From Bradyrhizobium sp. Tv2a-2 (GTDB taxonomy: Bacteria > Pseudomonadota > Alphaproteobacteria > Rhizobiales > Xanthobacteraceae), in NCBI RefSeq assembly GCF_000472425.1, contig NZ_AXAI01000016.1, positions 124,001 to 188,000 of the forward strand: a DNA stretch of 64,000 bases. The letters are read 5' to 3'. The notes under the pieces were generated by a model that made no database searches, was not told the origin of the DNA, and saw nothing but the letters and a program-made list of their open reading frames with translations. Made by a program: the position numbers and the translations under genes. Positions 44,661-51,918 of this stretch are shown here, piece after piece. The stretch's first letter is position 1. Each line of letters starts with the position of its first letter.

Positions 44661-45359
44661 TTATTTCGGCTTGCCCCAGGGGCCGGCAGGCTTGTCCTGC
44701 GGCTCGGCGGCCTCCGCCCTGCGGTCGGTGGGGAAACCGAGGCCGCGCAGATAGATCAGCACCTCGGCCTCCAGCAGTTCCTCGGGCGTCATCGGCAGCT
44801 TGCGACGCGCCGCATCGCCACGCGAAAACAGCGAGGCGATGCCATGCGACATCGACCAGAAATGCAGCGCCATCATCATCGCAGGCGGCCGCGGCGTGCC
44901 CACTGGCACCAGCGCGGCGAGACGCTCGGCAGCCGCGCGAATGATGCCAAAGGCGCGCTCGCCCACCGCCAGCAGTTGCGGGTTGGCATCGCTTGGAACG
45001 CCGGATTCGAACATCGCGGAGTAATACGCCGGCTCTTCGCGGGCGAAGGCGAGATAGGCTTTGCCGACCCGCTCGAAGGCGCTCATGGTGTCGGGACGGC
45101 CGTCGTCCCAGGCGCCGCCGAGCACCTGTTCGAACTGTTCGAAGCCGCGCTGGGCGATCGAGGACAACAATTCGTCGCGGTCGCGAAAATGCCGGTAGGG
45201 TGCCGCCGGGCTGACACCGGCCATGCGGGCGGCATCGGCAAAGGTGAAGCCAGCCGCGCCCTTCTGCCCGATCAGGTCGAGCGCCGCCTGCAGCAGCGCC
45301 TCCTTCAGGTTGCCATGGTGATAGCCGCGCTCGCGGCCCTGATCCTTGCGCCAGTTCAT
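44661..45359 (-). CDS. TetR/AcrR family repressor of the DUF2852 gene
   Basis: 232 residues. The N-terminus RGYHHGNLKEALLQAALDLI with FTFADAARMAGVSPAAPYRHFRDRDELL (two adjoining blocks) is a classic TetR helix-turn-helix of the subgroup with a WHG C-terminal domain. It is followed by the helical ligand domain (YSAMFESGVPSDANPQLLAV). Its start codon lies inside the palindrome 45357-45377, which shares its half-site with the operator before DUF2852. It therefore probably represses both itself and the downstream gene. The last 25 residues are charged and proline-rich. The ligand is unknown. Confidence 0.9.
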   Translation of the reverse strand: MNWRKDQGRERGYHHGNLKEALLQAALDLIGQKGAAGFTFADAARMAGVSPAAPYRHFRDRDELLSSIAQRGFEQFEQVLGGAWDDGRPDTMSAFERVGKAYLAFAREEPAYYSAMFESGVPSDANPQLLAVGERAFGIIRAAAERLAALVPVGTPRPPAMMMALHFWSMSHGIASLFSRGDAARRKLPMTPEELLEAEVLIYLRGLGFPTDRRAEAAEPQDKPAGPWGKPK

Positions 45360-45377
45360 GTAAAAAGCTTTTACATG
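45357..45377. promoter_or_regulatory. TetR-type operator overlapping the regulator's start codon
   Basis: CATGTAAAA-AGC-TTTTACATG is a perfect 9-bp inverted repeat with a 3-base centre. The first CAT is the reverse complement of the regulator's ATG. Its half-site matches that at 44575-44593 (ATGTAAA-N5-TTTACAT), indicating autoregulation. Confidence 0.75.
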
Positions 45378-45429
45378 AGCCGACGCAAAGTCACTAGGAT
45401 TATTGAGGATTGTTGTCGTTCAGGAGTGT

Positions 45430-45807
45430 TCAGGAACCGCCCGGAATCGGCAGGACCGGCATGATCTCCACCGACTCGCCCGGAAAGACCGCAAAATGCG
45501 GATGGTTCTCGAACAGCTTTGCCGCCGCTTCCGCAGAAGCAGCGCGAATGACCGTAAAACCGGTCAAGACGTTGGTGACCTCGTGAATGCCCTTCGCATC
45601 GACCTTCAGGGTCTTGCCGAGCGGTCCGCCCATCTCGGCGATTGCGCTTTTGTGCTTCTCCACCCAACCGTGCCAGGCCGCCATTCCCTGTTGCATCTTG
45701 GCCTGGCGTTCGGCCTCGGGCAGCGCATTCCAGGCCGTCATTTGCGGACTGGTCTTGGAGCCGAGGAAGACGGCGAGGAAGCTGTTCGTGCCGGTATTGC
45801 TGCTCAT
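45430..45807 (-). CDS. YCII-related protein
   Basis: The start follows ACAGGAGAGAACGTCCC; 125 residues. It resembles YCII-superfamily proteins in its second half: MGGPLGKTLKVDAKGIHEV, then LTGFTVIRAASAEAAAKLFE and HPHFAVFPGESVEIMPVL. It lacks the DGPF motif of its neighbour. YCII proteins are small ferredoxin-like alpha/beta folds with a His-Asp pair and mostly unknown activity. The downstream gap on this strand leads to the TetR gene; 38 bases upstream is another YCII gene, so these two form a pair. Confidence 0.75.
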   Translation of the reverse strand: MSSNTGTNSFLAVFLGSKTSPQMTAWNALPEAERQAKMQQGMAAWHGWVEKHKSAIAEMGGPLGKTLKVDAKGIHEVTNVLTGFTVIRAASAEAAAKLFENHPHFAVFPGESVEIMPVLPIPGGS

Positions 45808-45845
45808 GGGACGTTCTCTCCTGTTGTGTCGACAGAGTGGGACGA

Positions 45846-46262
45846 TCAGTTGGCGGAACGCTTCTGCAACTCCGCAAAGCCGGCGGCGGCTTCCTGGACG
45901 TCGGCGGGGAAATCGGCCATTTCCTGCACTTGGCGAATCTCGATGACCTCGTTGGCAGAGCCCGGGCAGCGCTTGGCCCAGGCGATCGCCTCCTCCTTCG
46001 ATTTCACGTCGATCATCCAGTAGCCTCCGATCACTTCCTTGGCCTCGGTAAACGGCCCGTCGGTGACCACGGGCGTGCCGCCCTTGAACGAGACGCGCGC
46101 GCCCATCGACGGCGGGTGCAACCCGTCCAGCGTGACAAGCACACCGGCTTCCTTCAGCGCTTCGTTGAAGCGCATCATCTTCTCCACCGCGTCGGCCGGC
46201 GGCATGGTGCCGGGCGCCGCCGCCTCGTAGCCGCCGGGGATCATCAGCAACATGAAACGCAT
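45846..46262 (-). CDS. YCII / DGPF-domain protein
   Basis: 138 residues after the site ACACGGAGAAGACCA. It has the diagnostic PVVTDGPFTEAKEVIGGYWM at about 65-84, preceded by LVTLDGLHPPSMGARVSF and followed by AIAWAKRCPGSANEVIEIRQ. DGPF proteins are often encoded beside ECF42-type sigma factors, and one such pair is at 51919-53564 in this window. Whether this copy works with that sigma factor is unknown. The start of the adjacent serine hydrolase operon lies upstream on the same strand. Confidence 0.92.
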   Translation of the reverse strand: MRFMLLMIPGGYEAAAPGTMPPADAVEKMMRFNEALKEAGVLVTLDGLHPPSMGARVSFKGGTPVVTDGPFTEAKEVIGGYWMIDVKSKEEAIAWAKRCPGSANEVIEIRQVQEMADFPADVQEAAAGFAELQKRSAN

Positions 46263-46355
46263 TGGTCTTCTCCGTGTGATTGTCTGTGCGCCTGTCGATA
46301 AGACGAGCGGTTATCGTGCGATACCGACACCTCGAGCGAAATTATTAATTGCGCC

Positions 46356-47564
46356 TCAATCGGCGATGGCCTGGTACGCGGAGGTCCAGAAGTCCGCCAT
46401 GACCTGTGGCATCTGCGGCGATTCCATCAGCCGCTGCGTCAGCAGAATGCCGGTCAGCCCCTCCTTCGGGTCAGAATACCATGACGTGCCGTAACCGCCC
46501 TCCCAACCGAACCGCCCGGGGACGTGATATAGATGGTCGCGCCGGGAAAACACGCTCATGCCGAAGCCCCAGCCGCGATTGTCGCTGAAGAAGATCTCGG
46601 AACCGGTCTTCTGTTCGGGCAGGAGCTGATCCGTCGTCATCAACTCCACCGACGGCCGCGACAGGATGCGCTCATTGCCGAGCCTGCCGCCGTTGAGCAG
46701 CATTTGCGCAAAGGCGTTGAAATCGTCCGCGGTCGAGACGAGGCCGGCGCTGGCATTCTCAAACTCCGGCGGTGATGAAAACTTGCCAGTGACGGGATCG
46801 TCGAAAACTTTCAGCTCGCTGGTTTGGCGGTCGCGGACATAGGCGGTGGCGAAACGCTTCTGCGTGTCCTGCGGCGTGAAGAACGCCGTGTCCCTCATGC
46901 CGAGCGGCTCGAAGATGCGTTCTGCAAGGAACGCACCCAGGCTCATGCCGGAAACACGCGCGATCAAGACGCCGAGAATCTCCGAGCCCGCATTGTAGAG
47001 CCAACGCTCGCCGGGCTGATAGACCAGCGGCAGCTCGCTATAGCGGCGCATCAGTTCATCCGGCGACAGCGCCGGAAATACCGGCCCCGGCGCGAGGCCC
47101 TTGGCCGAGATCGCCTTCTGGATCGGGTAGCGATCGGGAAACACCGGGATCATGCCATAGCCCAGACGAAACGTCAGAATGTCGCGCAAGGTGATCGCGC
47201 GGTTGGCCGGCACCGTGTCGTCGATCTCGGATTCGAGGCTGCGCAGCACGCGCCGGTCGGCGAGTTCGGGAAGGAAATCGTCGATCGGATCGTCGAGCCG
47301 TAATCTGCATTCCTCGACCAGGATCATCGCGGCCGCAGCCGAGACCGGCTTTGTCATCGAGGCGATGCGAAAGATCGCATCACGCGTCATCGCCGCGCCG
47401 CCAATCGCCAGGCGGCCGAGCACGTCCACATGGATCTCGCCATGACGGCTGACGAGCGCCACCAACCCCGGCACGCCACCGCTCTCGACATGGCGGCCAA
47501 GCACGTCGCGCATCCGTTTCAGCCGGCCATTCGACAATCCACTCGCGCCGATCATTCCTTGCAT
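46356..47564 (-). CDS. class C beta-lactamase-like serine hydrolase
   Basis: The ATG at 47564 follows GGAAGGATTGTGCAC; 402 residues. Motifs: SMTK in IFRIASMTKPVSAAAAM, Tyr in WLYNAGSEILGVLIARV (Y-N in place of the YxN of class C), and a C-terminal GWEGGYGTSWYSDP segment where HxG is replaced by a glycine-rich turn. It belongs to the esterase EstB/LovD-like branch, whose members hydrolyse or transfer short acyl groups. It has no signal peptide. It differs from the larger enzyme at 40633-42387 in length and C-terminus. Confidence 0.87.
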   Translation of the reverse strand: MQGMIGASGLSNGRLKRMRDVLGRHVESGGVPGLVALVSRHGEIHVDVLGRLAIGGAAMTRDAIFRIASMTKPVSAAAAMILVEECRLRLDDPIDDFLPELADRRVLRSLESEIDDTVPANRAITLRDILTFRLGYGMIPVFPDRYPIQKAISAKGLAPGPVFPALSPDELMRRYSELPLVYQPGERWLYNAGSEILGVLIARVSGMSLGAFLAERIFEPLGMRDTAFFTPQDTQKRFATAYVRDRQTSELKVFDDPVTGKFSSPPEFENASAGLVSTADDFNAFAQMLLNGGRLGNERILSRPSVELMTTDQLLPEQKTGSEIFFSDNRGWGFGMSVFSRRDHLYHVPGRFGWEGGYGTSWYSDPKEGLTGILLTQRLMESPQMPQVMADFWTSAYQAIAD

Positions 47565-47667
47565 GTGCACAATCCTTCCAGTTCCGCCTCTGACAAGACG
47601 AACGAGGGTTTGCAATATCGACAGCGTGCGCGAAATTATTTCCGAGGTAATTGCGCGTCGAGGCCAT

Positions 47668-48321
47668 TCAGCCCTCCCGCGGAAACATGTGGAAATAGGG
47701 CTCGGCCTCCTTGACCACGCGCGCCACCGCGGGCCGCGCTCTCAGCCGCTCGAGATAGGCGGTAAGGTTCTTGCGGCCGGCGTCGAACGGCTCGACCAGG
47801 TTGCCGTAATAGAGAGCCGGCCAGGCCGCGCAGTCGGCGAGCGTGAACGCCTCGCCCATAGCCCAGGGTCCTTGCGCCATCTGCTGCTCGATCATGCCGT
47901 AGGACATGCGGAGCTGCGCCCTCGCCTCCTCGACCCCGTGCGGATCCTTGACGCCGGCAGGGCGAAGCCGGTCGCCGACGATCTTCTGCAACGGCAGATG
48001 GACGTAAAGATCGAGGAAGCGGTCGCGCAGTCGCGTCTGCCGCGCAAGCTCCGCATCGGCAGGAATGAACGTCGTGCGTCCGGGATAATGGCGATCGAGA
48101 TAGTCGATGATGATGGTCGTTTCGGGAACGGCCTCGTTGCGCGCTGCATCCTGCAGCACCGGGAACCTGCAGATCGGCCAGAGCTTCTTGAGCGCCGCGC
48201 GCTCATCGGGATCGCCGAGATTGACGGCATTGTGGACAAATGGCGTGCCGTTTTCGTACAGCGCAATCAGGACCTTCCAGCAGAAGGACGACAGGGGGTG
48301 GTAATGCAAGGTCAATGACAT
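47668..48321 (-). CDS. glutathione S-transferase family protein
   Basis: The ATG at 48321 follows CAGGAGAAGTTC; 217 residues. The thioredoxin-like N-domain starts SLTLHYHPLSSFCWKVLIAL, with the Ser-Ser-Phe-Cys catalytic region, cis-Pro in RFPVLQDA and PETTIIIDYLDRHYP. The helical C-domain has the N-capping-box motif FTLADCAAWPALYYG. It is a cytosolic detoxification-type enzyme of unknown substrate. Another member is at 56810-57454. It lies between a serine hydrolase and a cupin gene on the same strand, with gaps near 100 bases. Confidence 0.92.
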   Translation of the reverse strand: MSLTLHYHPLSSFCWKVLIALYENGTPFVHNAVNLGDPDERAALKKLWPICRFPVLQDAARNEAVPETTIIIDYLDRHYPGRTTFIPADAELARQTRLRDRFLDLYVHLPLQKIVGDRLRPAGVKDPHGVEEARAQLRMSYGMIEQQMAQGPWAMGEAFTLADCAAWPALYYGNLVEPFDAGRKNLTAYLERLRARPAVARVVKEAEPYFHMFPREG

Positions 48322-48426
48322 GAACTTCTCCTGATATGACCGGCGCGCTGGCATGCGGCCTCAGGACGATCCGCGCCCCGCCCCGCAGACATTTGGGATG
48401 AATTTTTTCGCGCTCGCGGGACCGCC

Positions 48427-48816
48427 TCAGCGCGGGCCACCCCACCGCCGCGTCATCTCGGTTGCGCCCTCCGGCATGGCCTCAAAAATGGGCGCGGCCA
48501 GGATGGCGTGGATGTGCAACTCCGCCGTGCCGGAGTTGCGGAAGCCGTGGCGCTTGCCCGCCGGCACCAGTGCCGATTGGCCGGCCGGAACGATCATGCG
48601 CTGATCCGCGATCCAGATCTCGGCTTCGCCCGCGAGCACCGTCAAAACCTCCTCCACCGGATGGAAATGGGTGGGCGCGCCGGCGCCGGGCGCGATCCAT
48701 TGCTCGAAGACACATAACTGCGTAGCGCCAGTCTCCGCCGAAACCAGCATGCGGGTCGCAACACCCTCGCGCCAATGTTCCAGGGCTCTGGCGGCAGGAT
48801 CAATCGGCGTCATCAT
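48427..48816 (-). CDS. cupin domain protein
   Basis: Two adjacent ATGs at 48816 and 48813 are possible starts; 129 residues. The cupin motifs are PTHFHPVEEVLTVLAGEAEI (G-x5-H-x-H-x3-4-E-x6-G) and PAGKRHGFRNSGTAELHIHA. The His/Glu/His set suits a metal site. Small single-domain cupins include isomerases, dioxygenases and ligand-binding proteins; no closer function can be read. It is divergent from the SDR gene across 130 bases. Confidence 0.9.
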   Translation of the reverse strand: MMTPIDPAARALEHWREGVATRMLVSAETGATQLCVFEQWIAPGAGAPTHFHPVEEVLTVLAGEAEIWIADQRMIVPAGQSALVPAGKRHGFRNSGTAELHIHAILAAPIFEAMPEGATEMTRRWGGPR

Positions 48817-48946
48817 GAAAAGACCTTTTGTCGGGCGAAAGGCGCCCATAAAAGCTATCGATATTGTTAGCATGTCCGGATCGGGACTTCGCGACCGGTC
48901 CGGACTACTTCAGGGATTCCAGACTACTTCAGGGATAATGACTTAA

Positions 48947-49738
48947 ATGACGCTTTCCCCGCAAAAAGTGGCCCTGGTCACCGGAGCCGCGCGCGGCATT
49001 GGACTTGCGACCGCCAGGCGTTTCCTTGCCGAGGGCTGGCGCGTGGCGCTCCTGGATATCGAGGCCGAGCTACTGAGGCAGGCCGTGACGGGCCTTGCGA
49101 ATGCCGCCGACGACACGCTGGCCCTGCATTGCGACGTCTCAGATAGCACGCAGGTGGCGCGCGCCTTCGACGAAGTGGCCGCACGCTTCGGCCGGCTCGA
49201 CGCACTGGTCAACAATGCCGGCGTTGCGGTATTCGCGCCGCTACTGGAAACCGCCGAAGCCGACTGGAACCGGATTCTCGCGGTCAACCTGTCGGGACCG
49301 TTCATTTGCACCAAGGCCGCGGTGCCGCTGTTGCGCGAAGCCGGCAATGGCGCCGTCGTCAACATCACCTCGATCTCGGCGGTGCGCGCTTCCACGCTGC
49401 GTTCAGCCTATGGCACCAGCAAGGCGGGACTCGCGCATCTGACAAAACAGCTTGCGGTGGAACTGGCGTCCCTCGGCATCCGCGTCAACGGCGTGGCGCC
49501 CGGGCCGGTCGACACCGCGATGGCAAAAGCGGTGCACACGCAGGAAATCCGAGCCGATTATCATGACGCGATTCCGCTCGACCGCTACGGGCTTGAAGAA
49601 GAGCTGGCCGAGGCCATTTTCTTTCTGAGCAGCGACCGCGCGAGCTACATCACCGGCCAGATTCTCGCGGTCGATGGCGGCTTCGACGCCGCCGGCATCG
49701 GGCTGCCGACGCTACGCGGCCAGCGCAGGAACGGGTAA
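48947..49738 (+). CDS. short-chain dehydrogenase/reductase (SDR)
   Basis: 263 residues. The NAD(P)-binding motif is TGAARGIGLATARRF near 14-28, DVSDS marks the adenine pocket, NNAGVAVF is the stabilising motif, and the active site is Ser in ITSISAVRASTLRSAYGTSK with Tyr-x-x-x-Lys (YGTSK). The C-terminus YITGQILAVDGGFDAAG is typical of classical SDRs. Asp in LLDIEAEL near 38 suggests NAD preference. The substrate is unknown. The stop codon lies in the first of three AACGGGT repeats. Confidence 0.93.
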   Translation: MTLSPQKVALVTGAARGIGLATARRFLAEGWRVALLDIEAELLRQAVTGLANAADDTLALHCDVSDSTQVARAFDEVAARFGRLDALVNNAGVAVFAPLLETAEADWNRILAVNLSGPFICTKAAVPLLREAGNGAVVNITSISAVRASTLRSAYGTSKAGLAHLTKQLAVELASLGIRVNGVAPGPVDTAMAKAVHTQEIRADYHDAIPLDRYGLEEELAEAIFFLSSDRASYITGQILAVDGGFDAAGIGLPTLRGQRRNG

Positions 49739-49750
49739 CGGGTAACGGGT
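49730..49750. repeat. three tandem AACGGGT heptamers at the SDR stop
   Basis: AACGGGT is repeated three times without interruption. The TAA stop of the SDR gene is formed at the junction of the first and second units (49736-49738), and the next gene starts 26 bases after the array. Confidence 0.85.
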
Positions 49751-49776
49751 CATGTAACAACAAACGAGTGAAGCGC

Positions 49777-50214
49777 ATGCGGACATTGCACGGCTTCGTT
49801 GCGATCGTGATGGCGGCGCTTGCGCTGGCGGCAATACCCGCGCGCGCCGAGATCCGCATCATCGCCAGCCCAGGCGGCCAGGTCGGGCCGTTTCTCGACC
49901 TGTTCGAGAAGGTGCGCCAGTCGGGCGAACGTGTCGTCATCGACGGGCCGTGCCTGTCGGCCTGCACGCTGGTGTTGAGCATCGTGCCAAGCGAGCGCAT
50001 CTGCGTCACTCGCCGCGCCATCTTCGGCTTCCATGCCGCCCGCTCGGTCGACCGGCGCGGCCGTCTCTATGCCGAGCCGGAAGCTTCGGAAGCGGTGCTG
50101 GAGGCCTACCCGGCCCCGGTGCGCGACTGGATCAGCCGCCGCGGCGGCCTGACATCGCGGCTCCTGCTGTTGCGCGGGCGGGAGCTCGCGGCGATGTACA
50201 GGTCGTGCAGGTGA
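49777..50214 (+). CDS. exported protein with a Cys-x-Ser-Ala-Cys motif (ClpP-like fold possible)
   Basis: The ATG at 49777 gives 145 residues; a GTG at 49768 is the alternative. Residues about 1-23 form a signal peptide ending ARA. The mature protein has EIRIIASPGGQVGPFLDLFE and RVVIDGPCLSACTLVLSIVP, followed by FGFHAARS. This GGxxG...G-x-C-x-S-A-C-T pattern is the one seen in COG3904-type periplasmic proteins with a crotonase/ClpP-like fold, where the Ser would be the nucleophile. The catalytic set is not proven. It follows the SDR gene on the same strand. Confidence 0.65.
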   Translation: MRTLHGFVAIVMAALALAAIPARAEIRIIASPGGQVGPFLDLFEKVRQSGERVVIDGPCLSACTLVLSIVPSERICVTRRAIFGFHAARSVDRRGRLYAEPEASEAVLEAYPAPVRDWISRRGGLTSRLLLLRGRELAAMYRSCR

Positions 50215-50220
50215 ATACTC

Positions 50221-50244
50221 CCTCTCCCCGCAAGCGGGGCGAGG
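50221..50244. repeat. intergenic hairpin repeat between convergent genes
   Basis: CCTCTCCCCG and CGGGGCGAGG pair with one mismatch around a short loop, just past the stop at 50214. It resembles the hairpin at 5081-5100 and could end transcription from either side, though no T tract follows. Confidence 0.6.
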
Positions 50245-50268
50245 TGAACCTTCGCACCGCCGACAGAC

Positions 50269-50679
50269 TCAATGCTCCATCGGCGACATCACCATCCACG
50301 GGATGCCGAACTGATCGACGCCCATGCCAAAGCCCTTGGCAAAGAAGGTCTTGGCCCAGGGCATGTTGACGGCGCCGCCCTTGCAGAGTGCGTTGAACTT
50401 GCGCTCGGCCTCCTTGGGATCGTTCACCGTCAGCGACAGTGAAAAGCCCTGCGGCTTGTGAAAATGCTGCGACGGGGCATCCGAGCCCATGATCACGGCG
50501 CCATCGATTGAGATCCGCGCATGCATGATCTTGTTCTTGCTCTCCGGCGTCGTCGGCATGTCGGGCGGTGCGTCGGCATAGCGCAACATCATCTCGATTT
50601 TGGCGCCGAGCTCCTTTTCATAGAATTTGAATGCCGCTTCGCAAGCGCCGTCATAATACACATAGGGATCGACTGACAT
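50269..50679 (-). CDS. VOC superfamily protein, PhnB-like
   Basis: The ATG at 50679 follows CGCAAGGAGCAAACG; 136 residues. Family markers are VDPYVYYDGACEAAFKFYEK, RYADAPPDM, IMHARISIDGAVIMGSDAPS and FGMGVDQFGIPWMVM. This is a PhnB-like VOC protein, a group found with DGPF and ECF42 sigma genes in many genomes. It lies 54 bases downstream of an SRPBCC-family gene on the same strand, another common companion. Confidence 0.92.
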   Translation of the reverse strand: MSVDPYVYYDGACEAAFKFYEKELGAKIEMMLRYADAPPDMPTTPESKNKIMHARISIDGAVIMGSDAPSQHFHKPQGFSLSLTVNDPKEAERKFNALCKGGAVNMPWAKTFFAKGFGMGVDQFGIPWMVMSPMEH

Positions 50680-50733
50680 TCGTTTGCTCCTTGCGTTTGC
50701 TTCTTGGTTGCCGTTATTCGACGCCGGCACGCT

Positions 50734-51270
50734 TCATGCTTCCGCGAGTTTCTTCAGATTGGCGAGCCCGGTCTCGAAATCCTTGCCCACCATCTTGTCC
50801 ATGTTGAAGAACACATGCATCAGCTTGTGCATGAAGGCGAGCGGGCCGCGCATCTCCCAGTTCACCTCCGTCGCACTGCCCTGCGGCAGCATTGTGAACT
50901 CGGCAGTGTTGTGGGCCTCGAATGGCCTAAGGAAATCGAGCTTGATCACGACTTTCGACGGGGTTGCAGCCTCGACGATCTCCATCTGGCCGGTGCCGAC
51001 ATTGTTGTTTCCCTCCCAGGCATAGACCGCGCCCTTGCCTGCCTTGGAACCGGAGAACGTCCGCGTCATGCCGGGGTCCTTGTTTTCCCAGGGCGACCAG
51101 CCGCCCCATTGATGAAAATCGCTGATCAGGGAAAAGATCCGTTCCGGCGGCGCCTTGATGCTCGCGGCGCGGCGGATGCTGAAATTATCCGGCTTGGTTG
51201 CGGCGAGGATCAAAACGGCCGCGATGGCAATCGCGAGCACGAGGGCGATGACGACAATGACTTCAAGCAT
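50734..51270 (-). CDS. SRPBCC-family protein with N-terminal membrane anchor
   Basis: The ATG at 51270 is preferred over an upstream TTG; 178 residues. A hydrophobic segment covers about 2-25 (LEVIVVIALVLAIAIAAVLI). A START/polyketide-cyclase-like domain follows: RRAASIKAPPERIFSLISDF, WGGWSPWENKDPGMTRTFSG and TEVNWEMRGPLAFMHKLMHV. Such domains bind hydrophobic ligands in a deep cavity. It is followed by the VOC gene and preceded at 39 bases by a DoxX-like gene; the three probably form one unit. Confidence 0.87.
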   Translation of the reverse strand: MLEVIVVIALVLAIAIAAVLILAATKPDNFSIRRAASIKAPPERIFSLISDFHQWGGWSPWENKDPGMTRTFSGSKAGKGAVYAWEGNNNVGTGQMEIVEAATPSKVVIKLDFLRPFEAHNTAEFTMLPQGSATEVNWEMRGPLAFMHKLMHVFFNMDKMVGKDFETGLANLKKLAEA

Positions 51271-51309
51271 GACGGACTCCAATCTCCGCGTTTGGAACTA
51301 TTCGAATCA

Positions 51310-51735
51310 TCACGGTTGAAATGGCAGCAGCTGGCGCAGCCTTGCATCGCGCAGCCACAGGCCGCCCCACACCAACAGGCCAAGATAGAACCCGAACAGG
51401 ACGTGGGTGAACAAGGGGCTGCCGATCCGCACGTGGGATGCGATCGCGCCGCCGAGATAGCCGGTCAGCAGGATCGCGCCGACAAAGGAAGTGGGCGGCA
51501 CCGCATAGAGCAGCGTACAGACCACGGTGATCGCTCCCAGGGATCGTGCCAGCGTTTCGCTCGAACCATAGCCGATCCTGTCCATCGCTTCGGTGACGAC
51601 GCCGAGTGGCACCAGCTTGATCGCGCCGTCGAACAACAGGAACAGGATGGCAAGGCTGGAGAGAATGCGGCCGAGCCAGAGCGCAGCCACCGAGACCTCG
51701 GGGTCTTGCGGTTGTTGCAGCACTTGGGTCGGCAT
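51310..51735 (-). CDS. DoxX-like membrane protein
   Basis: The ATG at 51735 follows ATGGAGCGAGCC; 141 residues. Four membrane helices are seen: ALWLGRILSSLAILFLLFDG, ITVVCTLLYAVPPTSFVGAI, LLTGYLGGAIASHVRIGS and VLFGFYLGLLVWGGLWLRD. DoxX-family proteins are small inner-membrane proteins linked to redox or stress functions but poorly defined. It is frequently encoded beside ECF sigma, VOC and SRPBCC genes, as here, in putative stress-response islands. Confidence 0.85.
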   Translation of the reverse strand: MPTQVLQQPQDPEVSVAALWLGRILSSLAILFLLFDGAIKLVPLGVVTEAMDRIGYGSSETLARSLGAITVVCTLLYAVPPTSFVGAILLTGYLGGAIASHVRIGSPLFTHVLFGFYLGLLVWGGLWLRDARLRQLLPFQP

Positions 51736-51813
51736 GGCTCGCTCCATTGGTGAGGGTTCGACCAATAGACGAATGGGAGAAGGGTGGGCCGACAGGTGTG
51801 GTGCGATTTTTTT

Positions 51814-51901
51814 CACCGTCATTCCGGGGCGATGCGCAGCATCGAACCCCGAATCCCGAGATTCCGGATTTGCCTCTTCGATGCGCCCCGGAATGACGGT
51901 G
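51814..51901. repeat. 88-base element with perfect 18-bp inverted ends
   Basis: CACCGTCATTCCGGGGCG at the left end and its exact complement at 51884-51901 bracket 52 bases that contain a further small palindrome. It lies between the sigma factor gene end and the DoxX-like gene start, both on the minus strand. It is a likely palindromic intergenic repeat of bradyrhizobia; no T tract follows on the minus strand. Confidence 0.8.
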
Positions 51902-51918
51902 CCGAATTTACGGAAAAA

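Noticed and set aside
40633..47564. Calling the two serine beta-lactamase-like proteins antibiotic-resistance genes.
   Set aside because: Both lack a signal peptide and fit esterase/peptidase branches of the fold; one has no HxG or KTG motif. Resistance is not supported by the sequence.
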